DNA of 64,000 nt from an uncultured Megasphaera sp. (GTDB taxonomy: Bacteria > Bacillota > Negativicutes > Veillonellales > Megasphaeraceae), in NCBI RefSeq assembly GCF_900539295.1, contig NZ_UQBH01000007.1, positions 1 to 64,000 of the forward strand. The letters are read 5' to 3'. Each line of letters starts with the position of its first letter. Positions within the stretch are counted from its first letter, which is position 1. Shown here in pieces: positions 48,849 to 57,166 of the stretch. The position numbers and the translations under genes were made by a program. Under the pieces are notes generated by a model. That model ran no database searches, was not told the origin of the DNA, and was given only the letters and a program-made list of their open reading frames with translations.

Positions 48849-49295
48849 GTGAATACGGAAAAGAAAACGGTCCCTGCATTACAGGAAACCTATACGGACG
48901 ATGTCAAAGAAATGGCCCTCTGCCAGTCAGCTCCGACGCCGGAAGATGACGACCCGGAAGCGCCTTATATGGCATCGGACATGTATCAGCGCATCGTCGC
49001 CCTGATCAACAACTTTGAATCGGAACTCCCCGATACGATGCAGGCCGGCGGCCGCCTGGTCTCAGCCGGCGACATTACCTTCAGCATTCAGGATATCGGC
49101 TACTGGGACCCGAATATGATCGTCTTTTACGGCGAGCTCTCCGACGGCTCGGCCGTCGAACTGGTCCAGCACCTGTCCCAGCTCAACCTGCTCTTGGTGG
49201 CTGTCCCCCGAAAGGATGACGTCAAACAACCGCGCCGGGTCATCGGCTTTACCCAAAAAGCAGAACCGGACATCATACACGATTCAGACGATTGA
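48849..49295 (+). CDS. DUF6173-like protein
   Basis: This 148-residue protein begins at GTG, preceded by AAGGAG, rather than at an earlier non-ATG frame start. The body, LVSAGDITFSIQDIGYWDPN and LVQHLSQLNLLLVAVPRKDD then RRVIGF, resembles DUF6173, a small cytoplasmic family of unknown role. The first 55 residues are acidic and probably flexible. It is followed at 26 bases by the peptidase-like gene, so they may be cotranscribed. Confidence 0.6.
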   Translation: MNTEKKTVPALQETYTDDVKEMALCQSAPTPEDDDPEAPYMASDMYQRIVALINNFESELPDTMQAGGRLVSAGDITFSIQDIGYWDPNMIVFYGELSDGSAVELVQHLSQLNLLLVAVPRKDDVKQPRRVIGFTQKAEPDIIHDSDD

Positions 49296-49320
49296 TTACT
49301 ATTACGAAAGGATATGCTTA

Positions 49321-49923
49321 ATGAAACACGAACTTCCCTATTTCCACATCGGTGCTGCCTACGGCGGCAATCAGGACTGGCTCACAGACCGCATGATGAA
49401 CCTCGGCGGCTGCGCTGCCGTAACGGCCTGCGATTCGTCGATTTATTTCACCCTCTATAAAGACGCGAAAGGTCTTTATCCCTACGATGCCGATGAGGTC
49501 AGCCGGAAGGATTATATTGCCTTTACGGACGTGATGAAGCCTTATCTCCGTCCGCGCTGGGGCGGCATCGACCGCCTCGACATCTATATGGACGGCATGG
49601 GCCGATTTCTCGCCGACCGCGGCGAAACCGACATCGCCATGGACCCTTGGTCCGGCGACAAGACGGCCGAGGAAACGAAAGAAGTCATCAAGGCTCAAAT
49701 CGACGGCGGCTGGCCCATTCCCCACCTCGTCCTGCACCATGCCAACCCTAATTTCAAGTTCTACGACTGGCACTGGTTCTTACTGACGGGCTACACCGAA
49801 TTCGACGGCGACTTCATGGTCAAAGCCGTCACCTACGGTTCCTGGCGCTGGCTCGACTTCAACGGCCTGTGGAATACGGGGCACCGCAAAAAAGGCGGCC
49901 TCATCCTCTTCCGTCGCCCGTAA
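49321..49923 (+). CDS. Papain-like (C39-type) cysteine peptidase-fold protein, cytoplasmic
   Basis: This 200-residue protein starts at MKHELPYFHIG with a GAAAGG site upstream. It shows the order expected of a C39-like fold: GGNQDWLTD, GGCAAVTACDSSIYF (candidate Cys), IPHLVLHHAN, then DWHWFLLTGY (candidate His), then VKAVTYGSWRWLDFNGLW. No signal peptide or transporter gene is present. Function is unknown. Confidence 0.6.
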   Translation: MKHELPYFHIGAAYGGNQDWLTDRMMNLGGCAAVTACDSSIYFTLYKDAKGLYPYDADEVSRKDYIAFTDVMKPYLRPRWGGIDRLDIYMDGMGRFLADRGETDIAMDPWSGDKTAEETKEVIKAQIDGGWPIPHLVLHHANPNFKFYDWHWFLLTGYTEFDGDFMVKAVTYGSWRWLDFNGLWNTGHRKKGGLILFRRP

Positions 49924-49947
49924 GCCCCCATCCTGCCAGACATGCAA

Positions 49948-49995
49948 AAATGCTCCGATTATCTCTCGCTGCTGCGACGGATAACCGGAGCGTTT
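49948..49995. terminator. Terminator downstream of the peptidase-like gene
   Basis: The stem GCTCCG/CGGAGC with extra GATTATC/GATAAC pairing ends in T7 on the plus strand, and also ends the convergent flavodoxin gene. Confidence 0.7.
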
Positions 49996-49997
49996 TT

Positions 49998-50735
49998 TTA
50001 TTTCATGAAATCGGCTGTCCGAAGCCACTGACGAACGGCATCGGGCGCTTCGTCCATATCACTGTGGTGGAGGACAAAACCTTCGTAGACGGCAGCGTCC
50101 GGCTCCAAATAAGCAATGTCTTCGACGGTATCGGCAAAATCGCTGTCACCAGACGAGGCGACGGCGTACACCGTCTTGCCGGACAAATCAGTCTCGGTCA
50201 GGAAGGACTCGACCGGTTCCGGCAGGGCATCCCACCAAATGGGATACACCAGGACGACCGTATCGTAGCCGCTCATATCTCCGACATGACTTTTCAGCTC
50301 CCGCCCTTCACGACGGACGGTATCGGACTTTTCATCGCGGATCAGGGCATCGTAGTCCGCGGAATAAGGCTTGGCAGAGAGAATCGAAAAGACGTCACCG
50401 CCGGTCTCCTTGGCGATTTCATTGGCAATGACGGCATCATTTCCGATGATTTCACCGTCTTTGACATTGAGGCTGGCCGAGGCCATGACGTCGTATTCCG
50501 TCGAATGAATCTCTTTGGCGTCCGTATTGTCAGGATAGGTAAAGTAAGCAATGAGTACGCGTCGGGGATTTCCCTGACCGTTATGGACGACAGCCGTCGA
50601 CACGGGCTGCTTTTCAGTTTGGGCAAGGGTCTCCCGGTGGGTATCGTTATCGGTCCGAGCCGGCCCCCTGGCACAAGCCGAAAGGATGAGCATCAAAACG
50701 AGGGTTCCCACGAGGACTGCAGCGCGTTTTACCAT
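49998..50735 (-). CDS. Flavodoxin-like lipoprotein
   Basis: This 245-residue protein starts at MVKRAAVLV with GGAGAT upstream. The lipobox LSAC lies near residue 21. After a linker, the flavodoxin-like fold begins at RRVLIAYFTYPDNTD, with VVLVYPIWWDALPEPVESFL and VYAVASSGDSDFAD, typical of the flavodoxin_4 group. It should be exported and tethered outside the cytoplasm. Its redox partner is unknown. Confidence 0.78.
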   Translation of the reverse strand: MVKRAAVLVGTLVLMLILSACARGPARTDNDTHRETLAQTEKQPVSTAVVHNGQGNPRRVLIAYFTYPDNTDAKEIHSTEYDVMASASLNVKDGEIIGNDAVIANEIAKETGGDVFSILSAKPYSADYDALIRDEKSDTVRREGRELKSHVGDMSGYDTVVLVYPIWWDALPEPVESFLTETDLSGKTVYAVASSGDSDFADTVEDIAYLEPDAAVYEGFVLHHSDMDEAPDAVRQWLRTADFMK

Positions 50736-50843
50736 AGAAATATCTCCTATCATCGAATATCGTATCTATAATTTATATTATACGATAGTAAGATTCCCTT
50801 GTAAAATAACAGTCCGTGCAGCTGTGGCTCTTGCCAGTGCAAA

Positions 50844-50874
50844 AAAGGCCTGCACCAAAGGATGCAGGCCTTTA
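50844..50874. terminator. Terminator of the RND efflux operon
   Basis: Arms AAAGGCCTGCA and TGCAGGCCTTT lie just after the RND gene stop, with A and T runs on the two sides. Confidence 0.8.
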
Positions 50875-50881
50875 TAAAAAA

Positions 50882-53800
50882 CTAAGAACGCTTGATGTGG
50901 AACCAGGCGGCATACATCGTCGGCAGGACCAAGAGGGTCAGGACGGTGGCCACCAGGAGACCGCTGGCAATGGCCACGGCCATGGGGCCCCAAAAGACGC
51001 TGGTCATCAAGGGGACCATGCCTAAGATAGCCGCCGCTGCCGTCAGCATGATAGGCCGGAAGCGCAGGACCGCCGAATCGATGACGGCATGCCAGGGATC
51101 TTCCCCGTCGGCCATGTGCTTTTCGATCTGGTCGAGGAGGATGATGGAATTGCGGATGATGATGCCCCCTAAGGCCAGGATGCCGAGGTAGGCGACGAAG
51201 CCCAAGGACTGTCTGAAGATCAGCATCCCCAGGGAGACGCCGATGAGGCCCATGGGCGCCGTCACTAAGGTCAGCCCCATGAGGGGCAGGCTCCGGAGCT
51301 GGAACATGAGCAGGGTCATGATGATAATGATCATGACCGGCACCGGTCCTAAGAGGTATTTCAAGGATTTTTCACTGTTTTCCAGGGAACCGTCGACTTC
51401 GACGTCGTAGCCAAAGGGCATATTTTCACGGATATCGGCAATGGAATCGTAAGCCTTTTGCGTCGCATCATCGGCTGTTCCCGACTTGATGCCGCCGTTA
51501 ATCGTAACGGTGGGCTTCAGGTTGCGGCGCCAAATGAGGCCGTCTTCGCCCTGATAGGAAATGCGGGCGATCTGTTCCAAAGGAACGTAGCCGGCTTGGC
51601 CGACGTAGACCGGCAGGCTCTTGACAGCCGAGAGATCTTTGCGGTCCTTATCGTCGAGGCGGAGCTGGATGTCGATGGTCTTATCCGGTGCATAGTACTG
51701 CGCCACCGTCGCCCCGGACAGTTCCGTATACAAGGTCTGGGCAATGTCCTGTCCGGAAACGCCCATGGCCCTCAGTTTATCCTGGTCGAGCTCGACGTGC
51801 ATGACCTTGTCCTTCTGATTCCAGTTAAGGAAGACATTTTCCGTATTCGGGTCTTTGGAGATGCGGTCGGCAATTTCCTGGGCATAGGCTTTGACCTTAT
51901 CCTTGTCGTAGCCCGAGACGCGCAGCATGATGGGATAATCCGACGGCGGCCCCAGGGAGATGTGCTTAATATTGCTGCGGACGTTGGGGAATTTGTCAGC
52001 CAACTCCGTCTTCAGCGACGCCGCCAGGGCTTCCCGAGATTCCGTATCCTTGGCGACGACGACGAACTGAGCGTAATTATCGGCCGGAAGGACAGGCTCG
52101 ACGGTCAGGACGAACCGCGGTGCCCCCTGCCCGACGTGGTAGGAGTAATTCTTCAGCTTATCCTGCTGGCCGTCGAGGTACTGGGCCAGGCGGGATGCTT
52201 CCTTCTGAGTCGCCTCCATGGACGAGCCTTCGGGCAGGGTCATTTCAACGATCAGTTCCGGCCGCAGGGACGGCGGGAAAAATTCTTTCGGGATGAAATA
52301 AATCAACCCGGCAGAAATGACGAAAGCCGCTGCCGTCCCGCTGATGACCACTTTTCGGTGGGTCAGGCACCAGGTCAGTACCTTCCTGAAAAAGACGTAG
52401 AACCGGCTGGTGTAGAGCTTTTTGGGTTCGTCTCCCTCCCGCTGTTTGGGCTTGATGAGGTAATAGCCGAAGAGGGGCGCTACCATGACCGACACGATCC
52501 ACGACAGGACCAACGCCGCCGTGATGACCGGAAACAGGGCTTTACAAAATTCAGCGGCAGCACCGTCGGAAAAAGCGACGGGAATGAAGCCAGCGCAGGT
52601 AATGAGGGTCCCGGTCAGCATCGGTTTAGCCGTAGCCCGGAAAGCGTAGCAGGCGGCGTCGATGCGGCTCCTCCCCTTTTCAAGCTGAACGGTCATCATT
52701 TCGACGGCGATGATGGCGTCGTCGACGAGGAGGCCCAAGGCGATGATCAGGGCCCCTAAGGAAACCTTATGAAGGTCGATGCCGGCTATTTCCATGATGC
52801 AGAAAACGCCCGTCAGGACTAAGGGAATGCAGAAGGCGACGACCAGGCCCGTCCGCAGCCCCAGGGTGATGAAGCTGACGACAAGGACGATGGCAATGGC
52901 TTCCCACAGGGTTTCCGTAAAGTCACTGATCGATTCCTTTACGATTTGCGGCTGGTCCGACACCTGGTCCAGTTCCATGCCGGCCGGCAAATCGGTTTTG
53001 ACGCTGGCTTCGAGCTTTTTCAGATTTTCGCCGAGCTTTAAATTATTGCCGCCGTCCTTCATGGCCAGGGCGATGCCGACGGCAGGCTTGCCGTTATAGA
53101 ACATCTTGGGGTCGGCCGGTTCGGTGTAGCGCCGTTCGACGGTTGCGATGTCGCCTAAGCGGAAGACGCGGCCGTTGGCATTGATGGGCAGATTGCGGAT
53201 GCCTTCGACGTCTTTAAAGACACCGGACAGGCGCAGGTAGACGTTGTCCGACTCGGTGCTCACCATGCCGGCCGGCGTCATGTCATTCTGGCCTTTGACG
53301 GCATTGGCAATGACCGTCGGCGGGATGCCTAATTCGGCCAGTTTGGCGTTGGCCACTTCAATATAGATCTTTTCCGACTGTTCGCCGACGAGTTCGACCT
53401 TACTGACGTCGTCGACGTTCATCATCATGCGGCGTATCTTTTCGGCTTTCTGCCGCAGTTCTTCATAGGAATAGCCGTCGCCCGTGAGGACATAGATAGA
53501 GCCGAAGACGTCGTCGAAACGATCGTCATAATAAGGGCCGTAGACACCGTCGGGCAATTCACGCTTGACGTCTTCCGTCAAATTGCGGACTTCGTGCCAC
53601 GTGTCGCGGATGCTGCTTTGCGGCGCCTGATCGTCTAAATTGACGTAAATGACCGATTGCCCGGGACGAGAATAGCTCTTGAGGTAATCGAGATGCGGCG
53701 TGTCCTGGAGCTTCTTTTCAATCTTATCGGTCACCTGTTCTTCCATCTGCTCTGCCGTGGCTCCCGGCCAGGCGACGGTGACGATCATGGTCCGCACGGT

Positions 53801-53923
53801 ATACGTCGGGTCTTCCATGCGGCCGAGCTTGACGTAGGAAAAGACGCCGGCAATGGCCACGAGGATGATGAAATACCAGACTAAGGCCCGGTTACGGAGG
53901 GATACTTCTGATAAGTTTCTCAT
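50882..53923 (-). CDS. RND (HAE1/AcrB-like) efflux pump
   Basis: This 1013-residue inner-membrane pump has the RND pattern: TM1 (ALVWYFIILVAIAGVFSYVKL), a porter domain, helices around 330-500 with GLLVDDAIIAVEMM (the proton-relay Asp), a second porter domain, and a second helix set with RNSIILLDQIEK and FRPIMLTAAAAILGMVPL. The gene order marR-adaptor-pump and ATGA overlaps show one operon. Substrates cannot be read. No outer-membrane channel gene is adjacent. Confidence 0.93.
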   Translation of the reverse strand: MRNLSEVSLRNRALVWYFIILVAIAGVFSYVKLGRMEDPTYTVRTMIVTVAWPGATAEQMEEQVTDKIEKKLQDTPHLDYLKSYSRPGQSVIYVNLDDQAPQSSIRDTWHEVRNLTEDVKRELPDGVYGPYYDDRFDDVFGSIYVLTGDGYSYEELRQKAEKIRRMMMNVDDVSKVELVGEQSEKIYIEVANAKLAELGIPPTVIANAVKGQNDMTPAGMVSTESDNVYLRLSGVFKDVEGIRNLPINANGRVFRLGDIATVERRYTEPADPKMFYNGKPAVGIALAMKDGGNNLKLGENLKKLEASVKTDLPAGMELDQVSDQPQIVKESISDFTETLWEAIAIVLVVSFITLGLRTGLVVAFCIPLVLTGVFCIMEIAGIDLHKVSLGALIIALGLLVDDAIIAVEMMTVQLEKGRSRIDAACYAFRATAKPMLTGTLITCAGFIPVAFSDGAAAEFCKALFPVITAALVLSWIVSVMVAPLFGYYLIKPKQREGDEPKKLYTSRFYVFFRKVLTWCLTHRKVVISGTAAAFVISAGLIYFIPKEFFPPSLRPELIVEMTLPEGSSMEATQKEASRLAQYLDGQQDKLKNYSYHVGQGAPRFVLTVEPVLPADNYAQFVVVAKDTESREALAASLKTELADKFPNVRSNIKHISLGPPSDYPIMLRVSGYDKDKVKAYAQEIADRISKDPNTENVFLNWNQKDKVMHVELDQDKLRAMGVSGQDIAQTLYTELSGATVAQYYAPDKTIDIQLRLDDKDRKDLSAVKSLPVYVGQAGYVPLEQIARISYQGEDGLIWRRNLKPTVTINGGIKSGTADDATQKAYDSIADIRENMPFGYDVEVDGSLENSEKSLKYLLGPVPVMIIIIMTLLMFQLRSLPLMGLTLVTAPMGLIGVSLGMLIFRQSLGFVAYLGILALGGIIIRNSIILLDQIEKHMADGEDPWHAVIDSAVLRFRPIMLTAAAAILGMVPLMTSVFWGPMAVAIASGLLVATVLTLLVLPTMYAAWFHIKRS

Positions 53924-55014
53924 GTATCTGCCCCCTCAGTGCGGACTTTTTCGCCGGCCCGGAGTTTATGGACGCCGGCCGTGACGACGACATCGCCCTT
54001 GTGAAGGCCTGTGACCTTGACGCTGTTGTCGCCAAAGGTTTCGACGGACACATTTTGAAGGGTCAAGGTCTTATCCTTGCCGACAACCCAGACCTGAGGC
54101 GTACTGCCCGTCTGATAGATGGCCGATAAGGGCAGGACGACCGCATCGGCAGCAGCCTGTTCTTCGCCCGCATTGGCAACGGAAGCCGTCATGCCCAGCT
54201 GCAGTCCCTGGGGCGGATTGGGCAGGGCAATATTGACTTCATAAGTCCGCGACACGGGATCGGCCATAGGCGCCACTTCACGGACAACGCCGGAGACGTT
54301 TTGATTCTGAAGAGCCCAAAAGGAGACGGCCACGGCCTTGCCGACGGGAAAGTCGGCTAATTTATTTTCCGGTACGTTAATGGTTACTTCTAAGTCGCCG
54401 TCATGGACCAAGGTCACGACGGGCTGGCCGGCCGGAACGACTTGCCCCACTTCGGCGCTGACCGCGGCAATGACGCCGTCGGCATCGGCTGTGAGCTGGG
54501 TATAGGCCAGCTGGTTAGCCTGAGCCTGCTGGCCGGCTTGGGCCTGATTATACTGGGCAGCTGCCCGGTCATAAGCCGTCTGGAACTGATCGAGGTCAGC
54601 GGCACTGACGGCATCGGAACTGTAGAGTTCCTTGTAGCGCTTTAAATTGGCCTCCGCCAGTTGGAGCTGGGCCGCTGCCGCATCGACTTGGGCCTGAGAC
54701 TGGTTGACGGCCTGCATGACGTCTTTCGGATCGATGCTCATCAAGACGTCGCCGGCCTTGACCCGCGTGCCGAGCTGGACGTTTCGCGCCGTAATCCGGC
54801 CGCCGGCCTGAAAGGACAGTTTGCTTTCATACCGCCCTTTGACCGTTCCCGAATAGGTACCGGCCGTACTGTCGCTGCGCTGCCCCACCGTCATCGTCTT
54901 TACCAATTGATCCGGTTCGGCAGCCGTTTGGTCACTGCCGCAGCCGCCCAGGATAAGAGCACTTACGATGGCTCCGGCCATAAAAACGGCCTGTATCTTC
55001 TTTCCCTTCCTCAT
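53920..55014 (-). CDS. RND adaptor (membrane fusion) lipoprotein
   Basis: This 364-residue periplasmic adaptor has lipobox LILGC (about residue 25), then the biotinyl-lipoyl-like part (KLSFQAGGRITARNVQLGTRVKAGDVLMSID), a helical hairpin (about 110-180), and beta-barrel and membrane-proximal parts. It connects the pump to an outer-membrane duct. It overlaps both neighbours by ATGA. Confidence 0.93.
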   Translation of the reverse strand: MRKGKKIQAVFMAGAIVSALILGGCGSDQTAAEPDQLVKTMTVGQRSDSTAGTYSGTVKGRYESKLSFQAGGRITARNVQLGTRVKAGDVLMSIDPKDVMQAVNQSQAQVDAAAAQLQLAEANLKRYKELYSSDAVSAADLDQFQTAYDRAAAQYNQAQAGQQAQANQLAYTQLTADADGVIAAVSAEVGQVVPAGQPVVTLVHDGDLEVTINVPENKLADFPVGKAVAVSFWALQNQNVSGVVREVAPMADPVSRTYEVNIALPNPPQGLQLGMTASVANAGEEQAAADAVVLPLSAIYQTGSTPQVWVVGKDKTLTLQNVSVETFGDNSVKVTGLHKGDVVVTAGVHKLRAGEKVRTEGADT

Positions 55015-55469
55015 GGTATATCCCCCTCTTTCTGTAAATCGGTCACATCGGCTTCCGCTGCCCGCTCGGCGATGGTGTGCATCATCAAAAACAGCTCGTC
55101 AAGCTTTTCTTCTTCAAAGCCTGCGACGAGATGCTCAATCCAAGCCTGTAAAATGGCCTCCAGCTTCGGCTGAAGATCCCACCCCTTAGGCGTCACATAG
55201 ATGAATTTGAAGCGCCGGTCCCCGTCTTTTTGGCGGCGGCAGACGTAGCCCTTCGCTTCCAAGGTCTTCAGGCTGCGGGCAATCAGCGCCTTGTCGGCTT
55301 TAAGGGCCTTGCAGAGCTCATTTTGGCGGCAGCCGTCATAGTCGTACAGTTCCATGAGCGGCACATATTCCGAATAAGACAGGCCCCAAGGCTGACAGGC
55401 CTCGGTAATGTAAGCCTGCGACCGGCGGTTGATAATGCCGAAATCGTGACCGGCATATAGGTAATTCAT
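55011..55469 (-). CDS. MarR-family regulator of the efflux operon
   Basis: This 152-residue protein has the MarR winged helix, with recognition helix RQNELCKALKADKALIARSLKTLEAKGYVCRR and the wing DGDRRFKFIYVT. It is the first gene of the operon and probably represses it from the dyad at 55490-55504. Confidence 0.9.
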   Translation of the reverse strand: MNYLYAGHDFGIINRRSQAYITEACQPWGLSYSEYVPLMELYDYDGCRQNELCKALKADKALIARSLKTLEAKGYVCRRQKDGDRRFKFIYVTPKGWDLQPKLEAILQAWIEHLVAGFEEEKLDELFLMMHTIAERAAEADVTDLQKEGDIP

Positions 55470-55489
55470 CTCGTTATCCTCCTCTATTA

Positions 55490-55544
55490 GTTGACTTAAT
55501 CAACCATTCGCCTACAGTATAACAAACTGACGCATCAAAAGCAA
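55490..55544 (-). promoter_or_regulatory. Promoter and MarR-type operator of the efflux operon
   Basis: Minus-strand -35 TTGCTT (55539-55544), 17-base spacer, -10 TATACT (55516-55521). A dyad GTTGACTTAATCAAC (55490-55504) with arms GTTGA and TCAAC lies just downstream, a typical place for MarR repression. Confidence 0.65.
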
Positions 55545-55555
55545 GAAAAAAAAGA

Positions 55556-55584
55556 GGATGCCCGGGAGGCAATCCTCTTTACAA
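55556..55584 (-). terminator. Terminator of the mfd/flippase operon
   Basis: Stem AGAGGAT/ATCCTCT lies directly after the flippase stop, with T-rich sequence on the minus-strand side. Confidence 0.65.
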
Positions 55585-55588
55585 TCTA

Positions 55589-57166
55589 TTATTTTCCTAA
55601 TTTTTCAGCGATGGCTGCTAATTTAGAGCCGATGACGGGCAGGTTGGCTAAGTCTTTTACGGCCACGGCCCGGAAAGCAAAGATACCGATGAGATAGACG
55701 ACGGCAGCGGCGGTCATGGCGATGATCGTCGCCAAACCGTTGCCAATCAGGTTGAGCAGGCTGTGATGGATGATCCAGGCCGTACCGGCCATGGCAGCTC
55801 CCGCAAGGAACAAGCGGCCGATATAACCCCACTGGACGCCGTAGCCGACGAAGCGGCGGGCAAAATAGAGGTTCAAGGCCGTAGCCACCGCCAAATCGGC
55901 GTTGGTCGCCCAAGCGGCCCCGACTTCACCGAGCCAGGGCAAGGCCGTCAGGTGCCAGCTCAAGAAAATCTTGACTACCGCAGCGGCAGCCATATTATAG
56001 AGCGGCACCGCTGTCCGTCCCATGCCCTGCAGAAGACCGCTGGTAATCTGCTGAAGGCCGACGAGGAAGACGGAAATAGACAGGACGCCGATAGCAGGCC
56101 CGGCAGCCGGCGTAGCATACAACAGTCGTGAAATGGGCAGGGCCAAGACGGCCAGGCCCAGGCAGGCCGGAACGGTAATGACGTTGGCAATCCGCATGGC
56201 CGTATGAGTCCGCTTCAAGACGACATTCCGCTTCCCCTGGGAAAAGGCCGCTGAAACGGCGGGCACCAAACTGGTGGCCAGGGAAATGGTCAAGATGGCC
56301 GGCAGCTGGACCAGGCCGTTGGCCATGCCCGTCAGGTAGCCGTAGAGGGCTGTTGCCTCATGGGTGCTGTAGCCGGCTGCTTCCAGCCGCAGGGGCACGA
56401 TAAAGAGGTCGATGCTGGCCACGGCCGGCAGGAGCATATTAGCGGCTGCCACGGGAACGGCTAAGACGACGAGGCGACGGATGATATGCCCCGTCGACTG
56501 CATGACGAAGACGCCGTCGTCATCGGGCAGGGGATTTCGCCGGTGTCGGTAATACAAGAAGGCTATGAGTATCAGCCCCGCTGCCGCACCGGGAACGGCG
56601 CCGAAGGAAGCGCCGGCAGCGGCCCATTCCAGCCCTTTAGGCAGAAATACCCAGGCCAGGACAAGCATCGTGCAGACCCGGACGAATTGATCGGCCATCT
56701 GGGACAGAGCCGTCGGCGTCATGAGCTGCAGGCCTTGGAAGTAACCGCGGAAGCAGCAGACGATGACCGACAGACTGAGGGCCGGCGCCAAAACGGCCAA
56801 GGCCGGCAGGGCCCGGCTGTCGCGGACGATGCCAAGCTCGATCATGGCCTTTGCCCCAAAGGGCAGGGCTATGCCGCAGACGACGGCGACGACGGTCATA
56901 AAAGCCAGGGTCACGTGGAAGATGCGGCGAACGCCGCTGTAATGACCTCTGGCCGCTTGTTCGGCAATCATGATCGACACGGCGATGGGAATGCCGGCGC
57001 CGATGATGCTGAGGAGCAGGATGTAGACCGGATAGGCCATCTGATAGAGGCCGATCCCTTCCCCGCCCAAAAGGCGCGATAAGAAGATGCGGTTCAATCC
57101 GCCTAAGATCTTGACGACGATGCCGGCCACGGTGAGGACCATGGCGCCTCGTAAAAAGTTAGTCAC
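55589..57166 (-). CDS. SpoVB/YabM-type polysaccharide (lipid) flippase
   Basis: This 525-residue, 14-helix membrane protein of the MOP superfamily resembles SpoVB/YabM. It starts at GTG with GGAGG upstream. It begins MTNFLRGAMVLTVAGIVVKILGGLNRIFLSRLLGGEGIGLYQMAYPVY, the typical start of this group, and continues with PIAVSIMIAEQ and CFRGYFQGLQLMTPTALSQ. The order mfd-flippase is conserved in Firmicutes. It probably moves a cell-wall or polysaccharide lipid precursor. Its start overlaps the mfd stop by 8 bases. Confidence 0.88.
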   Translation of the reverse strand: MTNFLRGAMVLTVAGIVVKILGGLNRIFLSRLLGGEGIGLYQMAYPVYILLLSIIGAGIPIAVSIMIAEQAARGHYSGVRRIFHVTLAFMTVVAVVCGIALPFGAKAMIELGIVRDSRALPALAVLAPALSLSVIVCCFRGYFQGLQLMTPTALSQMADQFVRVCTMLVLAWVFLPKGLEWAAAGASFGAVPGAAAGLILIAFLYYRHRRNPLPDDDGVFVMQSTGHIIRRLVVLAVPVAAANMLLPAVASIDLFIVPLRLEAAGYSTHEATALYGYLTGMANGLVQLPAILTISLATSLVPAVSAAFSQGKRNVVLKRTHTAMRIANVITVPACLGLAVLALPISRLLYATPAAGPAIGVLSISVFLVGLQQITSGLLQGMGRTAVPLYNMAAAAVVKIFLSWHLTALPWLGEVGAAWATNADLAVATALNLYFARRFVGYGVQWGYIGRLFLAGAAMAGTAWIIHHSLLNLIGNGLATIIAMTAAAVVYLIGIFAFRAVAVKDLANLPVIGSKLAAIAEKLGK

